In this document: piece after piece, positions 53,833 through 61,099 of the stretch
How positions within the stretch are numbered: the first letter of the stretch is position 1
Layout: every line of letters starts with the position of its first letter
Assembly (NCBI GenBank): GCA_963817395.1
Contig: CAWFOC010000004.1
Coordinates: forward strand, 682,001-746,000
Length of the DNA: 64,000 nt
Reading direction: 5' to 3'
DNA from: CAWGYQ01 sp963817395
Lineage (GTDB): Bacteria > Acidobacteriota > Vicinamibacteria > Vicinamibacterales > CAVPJW01
Notes under the pieces: model-generated
The model's input: only the letters and a program-made list of their open reading frames with translations
Told to the model about the DNA's origin: nothing
The model's database searches: none
Program-made: the position numbers and the translations under genes

Positions 53833-54753
53833 ATGCGGTACACGGTCGAGGTCTTGCCCTCAGGGCCCTTCGATGCCGAGTGGATGCGCGCCTTTCTCGC
53901 GCCGCGTTTGGTGCCTGCGCTCGAGGTCCTCGCCGACGGCGAGTATCGACGGTCGTTGCGAGTTGACGGACATCCCGTCGTACTGAGGATCCGCTTTGAT
54001 CAGGTTCCCTCGCGACCGGCAGTCCTGGCGAGTGCCTCGCCCAGGATGGACCCACGTGTGCTCGAAAAGCTCATCGTCGATTTCTTCGATCTCCGTGCGG
54101 ACCTCGAGGCCTTCAGCCGGGCGATACGCGGTGATGTTCGATTCGCACGACTCGTGAGCAGGCACCCCGGTGTGCGGCTGCCACGCTACCTCGATCCGTT
54201 CGAAGGGATCACGCGTGCCATCCTTGGTCAGCAGGTCAGCCTTTCGGCCGCGCGGACGATGGTCAACCGGCTCGTCGAGCGATACGGCGAGCGCATCGAT
54301 CGCGAGTGGCGAGCCTTTCCAACTCCACAGGCCGTGCAGGGTGCGGGCATGCGCGGCGTTCGATCGATCGGCTTGACGGCTGCCAAGGCTCGCAGCGTGA
54401 TCTCGGTTGCGGAGGCGAGCCTCGATGGACGATTGAATTGGTCGCGTCTCGCAGGGGAGGCGCCCGACCGGGCCCAGGCGACCCTGGAGACGCTCGATGG
54501 TGTGGGCCCGTGGACCGCTGCGTACGTCCGCATGAGGGTATTGGGCGATCGCGATGCGTTTCCGTCTTCGGACCTCGGGGTCATGAAAGCGGTCGCGAAG
54601 TTGTTGCGCCAGCAGTCTCCGGTTCGTCCGCCGCAGGTGGCAGGCAGAGCGGAGTGCTGGAGGCCATGGCGAGCGTATGCGGTGCTCCATCTCTGGACGT
54701 CGCTCCAGGCGACGCCCCACTCCTCGCGCGAAGAGCAGCTGGCGGGAAATTGA
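53833..54753 (+). CDS. alkA: DNA-3-methyladenine glycosylase II (AlkA)
   Basis: A 306-aa helix-hairpin-helix DNA glycosylase removing alkylated purines. The HhH-GPD core is ETLDGVGPWTAAYVRMRV, with the catalytic Asp in DAFPSSDLGVMKA and the start of the fold in YLDPFEGITRAILGQQVSLSA. An N-terminal AlkA-type domain (about residues 1-90) is present, so this is AlkA rather than Nth. The 2OG oxygenase gene begins 13 bp later, which forms a plausible alkylation-repair pair. Confidence 0.93.
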   Translation: MRYTVEVLPSGPFDAEWMRAFLAPRLVPALEVLADGEYRRSLRVDGHPVVLRIRFDQVPSRPAVLASASPRMDPRVLEKLIVDFFDLRADLEAFSRAIRGDVRFARLVSRHPGVRLPRYLDPFEGITRAILGQQVSLSAARTMVNRLVERYGERIDREWRAFPTPQAVQGAGMRGVRSIGLTAAKARSVISVAEASLDGRLNWSRLAGEAPDRAQATLETLDGVGPWTAAYVRMRVLGDRDAFPSSDLGVMKAVAKLLRQQSPVRPPQVAGRAECWRPWRAYAVLHLWTSLQATPHSSREEQLAGN

Positions 54754-54766
54754 TGGAGTGGGCGAC

Positions 54767-55489
54767 ATGACCGAACCGGCGGGCACGATTGTCGAGCGAC
54801 TCTCCGCGGTGGACTGGCAGGAGGCCGAGCGAGCGCTCTGGGAACGCGGATACGCGCGTACACGGCCGCTGCTGACAGACGCAGAATGCGCGTCGACCAT
54901 CGCCCTGTATCACGACGAGGCGCGGTTTCGGAGCCGCGTCGACATGGTGCGGTACCGGTTCGGCCGCGGTGAGTACAAGTACTTTGCGGCGCCGCTTCCG
55001 CCGCTGGTCGACCAGCTTCGCGCGCATCTCTATCCTCGTCTGGCCGGGGTTGCCAATCGGTGGATGGAAGCCCTCGACCAGTCCGAACGGTATCCCCCGA
55101 CGCTCGCCGAGTTTCTGGCGCGGTGTCATGCGGCAGGCCAGACACAGCCGACACCACTCATGCTGCGCTATGAGGAAGGGGGCTACAACTGCCTCCATCA
55201 GGATCTGTATGGCGCGGTCGCGTTTCCGCTGCAGGTGGTTGCGTTCCTCAGCCAGCCCGGAGCGGACTATTCGGGCGGCGAGTTCGTGCTGGTCGAGCAG
55301 CGTCCACGGGCACAATCGGCGGTGGAGGTGATGGCCGGCCGCCGGGGCGAGCTCGTCATGTTCACGACCCGGGTGCGTCCTGTGGCCGGTCACCGCGGGC
55401 ACTACCGCGTCAACATCCGCCACGGCGTGAGCCGCGTGCACAGCGGCATTCGACACACGCTCGGCATCATTTTTCACGACGCACGATAA
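54767..55489 (+). CDS. 2OG-Fe(II) oxygenase of the Oxygenase-NA (DUF2086) family
   Basis: A 240-aa dioxygenase. The Fe(II) His-x-Asp is in NCLHQDLYGAVAFPLQ and the distal His with 2OG Arg in YRVNIRHGVSRVHSGIRHT. Family-specific blocks include ARFRSRVDMVRYRFGRGEYK and ANRWMEALDQS. Pfam describes this family as acting on damaged nucleic acid, by analogy with AlkB. ATG 54767 is preferred. Pairing with alkA, 13 bp upstream, supports a DNA-alkylation repair role; substrate unproven. Confidence 0.88.
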   Translation: MTEPAGTIVERLSAVDWQEAERALWERGYARTRPLLTDAECASTIALYHDEARFRSRVDMVRYRFGRGEYKYFAAPLPPLVDQLRAHLYPRLAGVANRWMEALDQSERYPPTLAEFLARCHAAGQTQPTPLMLRYEEGGYNCLHQDLYGAVAFPLQVVAFLSQPGADYSGGEFVLVEQRPRAQSAVEVMAGRRGELVMFTTRVRPVAGHRGHYRVNIRHGVSRVHSGIRHTLGIIFHDAR

Positions 55490-55630
55490 CGCCCGGAGCA
55501 TCTGCTCGCCGCCACACCGTGACGATGGGCGGTGGCGAGCCATTCTCGTTCGAGCGGACGTGCCCGCCCGGCACACCGACGCCCGACGCATTCGGCTTCT
55601 GGGAGCCCGGCTTATACTTGTTACGCCGAT

Positions 55631-56185
55631 GTCAGTGTCCAACGGGCTCGCCGGGGAGCCAGGAACAACCGGTGGTTGCTGCTGCTGGTGTGTACGGCGT
55701 TTGTGAGCGCCGGTCCTCAGTGCACGAACGGGTCAGCCGACTCCGCTCAGGCGCCGACCTCGCCGTCAGCGTCCGATGAGTCCGCCATCCTCGCCGATTC
55801 TTCGATCAAGTACGAATCCTCTGGTGGTCTCGCGGGGTTCTTCTCGGGCGCGTTACTGGAGGCGAGGAACGGTATGGTGTCGGTCGAGTATCGGCCGCCG
55901 TTCGGCCGGGCATCCTCGGAGCCCCGTCGCGCGACGCTTGGCCCGCACGTCTATCTCCAGCTCTGGAGGGAGATCGATCGTGCCGGTGTGCGATCCCTGC
56001 CTTCGACGGGCGAGCCGAATCCTCGCGGTGCCGACCGCATTCGGAATGTGTTCGAGGCCCGACTCGGTTCGGCTGCGACGGAGCTCATCTGGATGGACGA
56101 CGAGCCTCCTCTGCAGCCTCCGGGGCTTCGAACGCTGGCGACCAGCGTGCTGGACACGGCCCGCAAGGCCGCGGGCGAACGGTGA
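55631..56185 (+). CDS. Secreted hypothetical protein
   Basis: About 184 aa from GTG 55631 (GTG 55637 also fits). A hydrophobic stretch (RWLLLLVCTAFVSAGPQC) looks like a signal peptide with a possible lipobox-type Cys. The rest is a mixed domain with LGPHVYLQLWREIDRAGV and IWMDDEPPLQPPGLRTLA. I do not recognise a family. The start is uncertain because the open frame begins at 55532 without a better signal. Confidence 0.55.
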   Translation, partial: VSVQRARRGARNNRWLLLLVCTAFVSAGPQCTNGSADSAQAPTSPSASDESAILADSSIKYESSGGLAGFFSGALLEARNGMVSVEYRPPFGRASSEPRRATLGPHVYLQLWREIDRAGVRSLPSTGEPNPRGADRIRNVFEARLGSAATELIWMDDEPPLQPPGLRTLATSVLDTARKAAGER

Positions 56186-56261
56186 CTCCGGCTCGACCAT
56201 GAGGAAGTCGTTCGCGAAACCATCGACCATCGAGGGCTCACTTCAATTGGACGACCACACA

Positions 56262-57006
56262 GTGAGCACATCCTCCGATCCACAAACTGGCCGGCGCCAT
56301 CCTCATCCTGGCTCTTGGGACGTCGCTCGTTTCGTCCACGCCGTTTACCGATGAGCTGTGGGCCGCGAACCGTGACGTCTACGAGCAGATCCTCCGGCAC
56401 CCTTTCCTGCGAGGCATGACCGACGGGACGCTCAAGCGCCAGACCTTTGTCCGGTACCTGCTGCAGGATGCGTATTACCTGCACGAGTTTGCGGATGGCC
56501 TCAAGGCCGCGGCCGCCAAGTCGCCGCGGAAGGATTGGGCCGATCTGTTGACCGAGCATGCGAACGACTCGCTCGCGGAGGAGCTCCGGCTTCACGAGAG
56601 CGTCTTCAAGGAGTTCGGCGTTTCACGCGAGGACATCGACACCGTCGAGCCGCTGCCCGATGCGTTCGCTTACACGAGCTTCATCCTGGCGGCGACCCAC
56701 CGGGGGACGTTCGGAGAAGCGATGGCGGCGGTCTTGCCGTGCTATTGGATCTATCTCGAGGTGGGACGGGAACTGAAGAAGCAGGGATCGCCCGATCCCA
56801 TCTACCGGAAATGGATCGATGCGTATGGCTCCGCTGAGTACGCCAAGGCCGTCGATCAGGTCCGGGCAATCGTCGACGAGGTGGCGCGCCAGGCAAGCCC
56901 GGCCGAGCTGGAGAGCATGCGTGAGCACTACCGCCGGGGCAGTCGCTACGAGTGGATGTTCTGGAATGCGGCGTACGATCCGAAGCCCTGGCCGCCGGTC
57001 CATTGA
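56262..57006 (+). CDS. TenA/thiaminase-II-like protein with apparent signal peptide (frameshifted near the start)
   Basis: TenA-family four-helix-bundle protein. The active-site-type Cys is in AAVLPCYWIYLEVG, the Glu in SRYEWMFWNAAYD, and the Asp region in LQDAYYLHEFADGL. TenA salvages thiamin pyrimidine or degrades thiamin. Conserved sequence starts at FTDELWAANRDVYEQIL (56344), upstream of the ATG at 56416. Ahead of that lies a hydrophobic segment (LAGAILILALGTSLVSS), so the protein seems exported. The start may be GTG 56262 (or ATG 56199) with one extra base near 56280, since no start codon lies in frame. Confidence 0.72.
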
Positions 57007-57020
57007 CGGTGCAGGTTGAG

Positions 57021-58055
57021 CTATTCAGGCTTCCGGGTTGGCTCCCCGATCGCCTCGCGACGAAGTTGCGGAAAGACCTTGCTCACTTTGTTCAGCACGT
57101 AGTCGCCGTAGGTGCCACTGAAGTCGTGCACGCTCACGTGGTCCCACCGCTCCCGGCGGTCGCTCTCGATGAAGCGATCGTCGGGCACGTCGATAGGCTT
57201 GATCTCGGCATCGAAATTCGGATCGAAAAAGAACGGAAACGACAGCCGATCGCGGCGGGCCGCATTGCGGGCCCGATGCGGAGTGGACCGGTAGAGCCCG
57301 CCAGTCATCCGGTCGAGCATATCGCCGATGTTGCAGATGAAAGACCCTGGCAGCGGAGGCGCGGCAACCCACTCGGATTTCGATTTCACCTGAAGCCCGC
57401 CGGCGTCATCCTGTCGCAGGATTGTGAGAAGCCCGTAGTCGGTGTGTTCGCCGACACCCCACTGCGGTTCGAGCGGAGCGTCATGAGTCGGAGGATAGTT
57501 GAAGATACGGAACAGCGTCAGCGGATCGCGCGTGTAGCGATCGGCAAAATACGACGCTTCGAGGCCCAGGCTCAACGCGATTCCCGACATGAGCGTGTGG
57601 CCCAGCTGAGTCATCGCGGCCATGTAGGCCAGGACCACCTCACCGAACTCCGGCATGGTGCTGGGAAAGAGGTTCGGTCCGTGCAGCGGCAGGCCCGCCC
57701 GCACCTTCGGATGGTCCGCGCCAAGCTCCGTCCCGAAGTAGATGCCTTCCTTCTGGTCCGGCTTGCCGGATGTCAGCTCGTTGCCGACCGGGAAGTAGCC
57801 TCGCCACGCACGGCCGCCCCGCGCCATCGCGATCTCCATCTTGGTCGCCAGATCCTGCGCGAAGAACCTGCGGCTCAGCGTTTCGAGCCGGTGCTGCAGG
57901 TCTTCGTCCACACCGTGCCCGACGATGTAGAAGAAGCCACAGTCGCGGCAGGCGCGCCCGATGTCGCGCGAAGCCGAGTCAGGGTCGGCCGCTGACACCA
58001 GGGGCTCGATGTCGACAATGGGAACGCCAGAGGAAGCCGCGCTGGGATGTGGCAT
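57021..58055 (-). CDS. Isopenicillin-N-synthase-like 2OG-Fe(II) oxygenase
   Basis: A 344-aa DIOX/IPNS-type oxygenase. The N-terminal DIOX_N domain runs VPIVDIEPLVS to DCGFFYIVGHGV. The Fe ligands are in WGVGEHTDYGLLTIL (HxD) and TGGLYRSTPHRA (His), and the 2OG Arg in RDRLSFPFFFDPN. The family includes plant-type gibberellin oxidases, ethylene-forming enzymes and bacterial oxygenases. ATG 58055 starts at the conserved domain. The LuxR gene lies upstream on the same strand, 4 bp away, so it may regulate this one. Confidence 0.88.
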   Translation of the reverse strand: MPHPSAASSGVPIVDIEPLVSAADPDSASRDIGRACRDCGFFYIVGHGVDEDLQHRLETLSRRFFAQDLATKMEIAMARGGRAWRGYFPVGNELTSGKPDQKEGIYFGTELGADHPKVRAGLPLHGPNLFPSTMPEFGEVVLAYMAAMTQLGHTLMSGIALSLGLEASYFADRYTRDPLTLFRIFNYPPTHDAPLEPQWGVGEHTDYGLLTILRQDDAGGLQVKSKSEWVAAPPLPGSFICNIGDMLDRMTGGLYRSTPHRARNAARRDRLSFPFFFDPNFDAEIKPIDVPDDRFIESDRRERWDHVSVHDFSGTYGDYVLNKVSKVFPQLRREAIGEPTRKPE

Positions 58056-58059
58056 GTTG

Positions 58060-58596
58060 CTACTTGACGCCCTCAATCGGGGCCAGAAGATCCTCCAGAA
58101 AGAAGGCGGACAGGGCAGCGCGGCCAGTGACGCCCGCCTTGGAATAGAGCGAGCGCGCTTGCGCGCGCACGGTGCGTTCGCTCGTCGCGCGCACGCTCGC
58201 AATTTCCTTGAGACTCAACCCTTTTACCAGGAGCAGGGCCACTTCGCGCTCGGCTTCGGTCAGGTTCCACCGCGAGAACTGACTTTCGATCGCTTCCCCA
58301 AGCCCGTTCAACAAGGTGCGCGCCTCTGACCTCCAGCGCTGCCCCTGCGCCCGTGCGATCTCGAGATCGTGAATGAGCGTCAGGTGTTCGTCGCGCTGGC
58401 GGCCAGCCAGCAGGAAGAGCACCGCCAGGCCCACGCTCGTCAGCACGGCGGGGACGATCCCGACGAGCTCCAGCGCGATGTCAAGCGCCGACAGAGCGGG
58501 TTCCTCGTACAACTCGAGGGCCACGAGCAACACGACCCCGATCGCGATGGACACGAGCGCCCAGACCTTTGTTCGTGCATCGATCAGATCGTGCAT
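58060..58596 (-). CDS. Membrane-anchored LuxR-type regulator
   Basis: A 178-aa protein with two N-terminal transmembrane helices (VWALVSIAIGVVLLVALEL and VGIVPAVLTSVGLAVLFLLA), a coiled-coil linker, and a C-terminal LuxR HTH (SRWNLTEAEREVALLLVKG, LSLKEIASVRATSERTVRAQ). Membrane-bound LuxR regulators may sense envelope or redox signals. No receiver domain. It sits 4 bp upstream of the IPNS-like oxygenase and the two likely form one operon. Confidence 0.88.
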   Translation of the reverse strand: MHDLIDARTKVWALVSIAIGVVLLVALELYEEPALSALDIALELVGIVPAVLTSVGLAVLFLLAGRQRDEHLTLIHDLEIARAQGQRWRSEARTLLNGLGEAIESQFSRWNLTEAEREVALLLVKGLSLKEIASVRATSERTVRAQARSLYSKAGVTGRAALSAFFLEDLLAPIEGVK

Positions 58597-58684
58597 GGCC
58601 TCGCTCCCGGACGGCGACCAGTGTAGCCCCAGACGGCTGAAAAAGGGATCCGGCCGCCGTCCGTTTGCTAGGAGTGCGTCAGTG

Positions 58685-59396
58685 TCAGAGGCCCGTGGCG
58701 AATACGAGCCGCAGATTCTTCTCGCGCACCAGACCGATGCCCGGGGCGTAGTACTTGAACTCCTTCACACCGGGTTCGAGCGGCGTCGACTCCTCGGTCT
58801 TCAGACACCGGAACGTGCCGGCAGGCGTCTTCTGCACGGAATCGAGGCTCACGATCTCGGCGCGATCGAGCGCCACCTTCGGCGCGATCTCCTGGAAGTA
58901 TCTGGCACCGATGAGCGCGGTGCCCGGCATGATCACGCCTGGATTGCGCGCCCGCGACGCCAACCCGCCAGGCCCCTTCGTGGCTCATCGTGCCATCTTC
59001 CTCGAAGATGTTCACGTCCTCTCCGAGGTAGATCACGTTGTTGTTCCGTTTGCAGATGACAAAATAGTTGAGCGAGACTTCGACCAGCCTGCCGCCAATC
59101 ATTTCGCGTTCCTCGACGATTGCGGCGGTCAGCCCGGCGATCTGGATCGTCTGAGGCAGCACGAGAATCTGCAGTGCCGCCGGCTCCCCATCTTCGACGC
59201 CCGTCAGCAGCAGGCGATAACCGGGCTCGAGGATGAAGTAGGGGTTGCGTCCTCGAGACGCGAACCCGCCACAGGTGTTGAGCTGGAACGAGCTGGTGAA
59301 GGCCGGCTGGTGCGCATGGATGACGTCCGGCGGCATCAGCGCAATCCAACCGAACACCATGAGCAGGCATACGCTCCGTGGCCACAGTGAAGCCAT
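58685..59396 (-). CDS. Secreted protein of unknown function (frameshifted near 58943)
   Basis: About 236 aa after one extra base near 58943 is removed. A signal peptide (SVCLLMVFGWIALMPPDVIHA) precedes a family I recognise only by pattern: NPYFILEPGYRLLLTGVEDG, then NVIYLGEDVNIFEEDGTM, then PGVIMPGTALIGARYFQE and FKYYAPGIGLVREKNLR. These repeated motifs occur in many secreted bacterial proteins with no known role. ATG 59396 fits the signal peptide. It lies between the LuxR gene and the PEP-CTERM remnant. Confidence 0.75.
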
Positions 59397-59712
59397 CGGT
59401 CCTCCTGGTCAAGGGAGTCGGACCGGATCGCCAGTCCTTCCGGCGGCCGGTGGACTCGTATGCCCGCGAGTGTGGCGAGGGGGAGCGTCGGCGTCTATTG
59501 TCGGAAGGGCGTAATGATCAGCGGATGGCCATCCGGACGGAGTTCCGTGCCCTCCGTATTGGCGCGCATGACGTACGACGGGGCCAGAGGCGGCCGGCGT
59601 GAGATCCCGCAGCGGGTTGCCCGTGTTGAGGCGTGGGATCGTGGTCCCCAGGTGTTGAGGCGGGATCGGCGCGGGCGCTCGCTGCCGGTTCACCAGGCCG
59701 GCCGTACACAAC
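59397..59712. other. Intergenic region without a supported gene
   Basis: No open frame here shows family features or codon periodicity. An imperfect direct repeat is visible: a 21-base block with GTTGAGGCGTGGGATCG near 59622 and a related GTTGAGGCGGGATCG about 33 bp on. It may include the promoter of the secreted-protein gene that reads leftward. Confidence 0.4.
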
Positions 59713-59746
59713 AAGAGCCTGTCCACCGCACGGCGGACAGGCTCTT
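59713..59746. terminator. Strong hairpin, probable terminator of the PEP-CTERM gene
   Basis: Perfect 12-bp stem AAGAGCCTGTCC (59713-59724) with GGACAGGCTCTT (59735-59746) around a 10-base loop. On the minus strand it begins 22 bp after the stop of the PEP-CTERM gene and is followed by a T/G-rich GTTGTGT, so it fits an intrinsic terminator though the U-tract is weak. Confidence 0.7.
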
Positions 59747-59768
59747 CAGAATCGCGATTGAGTGAGTG

Positions 59769-60547
59769 TTACGGCTTCTGGCTGCGGCGCCGGCGGCGAG
59801 CAGAGGCTCCGAGACCCAGCAGGCCCGTTCCGAGCAGTACCATGGACGCCGGCTCGGGGACTGGGATTTCAACGTTTCCTCCCTGGACGTTGATATGCGA
59901 ACAACGCGCCGAAGGGATTCTCGTTGTATCGTCGCGCTTAGGCCGACCTGGAAGAACTGCAGAGGACAGTGTGTTGCCCCGGCCGCCCAGTGAATCGCGA
60001 GTGGTCTGAGGTATGGTAGTCCTCGCCAGGCTCGCACCCAATTGTGGCGTTGGCGCAGGGGCCGGTCTGGGTGGAAGTTTGCGGCTATTCGTCAGAAGCC
60101 GTCGACCACACTCTCGCCGTGTCATCGGCCCAGAGTCCAGATTGAAAACGTGAGCGGATGCCAGGTTGTATCCAGCAGTCAGCTCGAAAATGACCAACTG
60201 ACCGGTGAGGTTCGGGTCGCCGCCGATATTTCGGGAGGGTGTCGAGGACGTCGTCAAGCAGTCTTACTCGGGGCCAGCATGGTGCCGCCGTTCCCTCCGA
60301 TTCCTGTGTTGGCGTAGGAAATCCACTGGGCGCCGCCCACAAACGGGTCGCTGCCAGGGGTCGGCCGGCGTGATCATCTCGGTGAAATCATCGAGCCCTG
60401 GTCCGAGCGCCAGATACGTCACTGATCGCGCAGGGCTGATTGCCCGGAATTGCCAAACACCAGGCAGCATTGGCACCCGCCAGCGCGGGCGATGCACTAC
60501 ACAGCAAGATCAGGACGAGGGCTCGGAAGAACGAATCGCTTTGTCAT
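59769..60547 (-). pseudogene. PEP-CTERM protein gene with many frameshifts
   Basis: A gene for an exosortase-sorted protein, badly broken. The C-terminus has the full sorting signal: VPEPASMVLLGTGLLGLGAS followed by the Arg-rich ARRRRRSQKP. Upstream the protein continues only by changing frame at least five times: signal peptide ALVLILLCSASPALAGANA, then YLALGPGLDDFTEMITPADP, WISYANTGIGGNGGTMLAPS, NIGGDPNLTGQLVIFELTAG and GLWADDTARVW. Each change is to the next frame. Whether this is decay or poor sequence cannot be told. Start ATG 60547. The exosortase gene is not in the window. Confidence 0.7.
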
Positions 60548-61099
60548 GATGGTCACTACCTCTTTTATCAACACGGCCCCTTGGGCTTCAATCGGCGCGA
60601 CCCTCAGGGCGAGTCATCCCGTCGCTTCGCGTACTCCGCGGCCTCGTGGGCGGTCTTGCCGTCGACGAGAGAGAGTATCGCTAGTCGCTAGATTCTCGTA
60701 TTGACTGAGGTCACCAGCGACGGTCGAGCCGGGCATTCCGGTCGGCTAAGTGATAGCAACCTTGCTGCCAGACGAACTCACTCTAGCCGCATATTCTGGA
60801 GCGGAGCCTAAACCCCTGTCAATACCTACCTTTGCCCACTTTTTCCTACTTTTTCACTGTTCGCCCAAGGCGGTGCCCCCGTCGCCCCCAAGGCGGTCGC
60901 TCCAGCTCGTCCGGTGTCTCGAGCACTTTGTTCCAGGAAAGTGACCGCCAGGGAGACTTTTCGTCTCCATTTTTGACGGTATGCACGAGCTTGGGGAGTC
61001 CGGATTGTTCAGACCGATCGGTCTGGACCGCCACCCCCAATCGTGGCACCATGACGCCGCCGGCCGGCGTCTGGGCCAGATGCTTCGCCGGGGAGACTC
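60548..61099. other. Long intergenic region upstream of the VWFA-related gene
   Basis: No gene is visible in these 552 bp. The stretch around 60740-60870 is clearly less GC-rich (CCACTTTTTCCTACTTTTTC), as expected for a promoter region. A perfect 16-bp palindrome lies at 61010-61025. A ribosome-binding site (GGGGAG) precedes ATG 61100. Confidence 0.45.
61010..61025. promoter_or_regulatory. Perfect palindrome, possible repressor operator
   Basis: CAGACCGATCGGTCTG is a perfect 16-bp inverted repeat without spacer, 74 bp before ATG 61100. Its AGACCG-ATCGGTCT core resembles TetR/AcrR-type operators (AGACCG...CGGTCT). No TetR gene lies in the window, so this is only a candidate. Confidence 0.4.

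Noticed and set aside
59460..59765. A 101-residue plus-strand open frame between the secreted protein and the PEP-CTERM remnant.
   Set aside because: It runs through the terminator hairpin, has an Arg-rich random composition and no ribosome-binding site.
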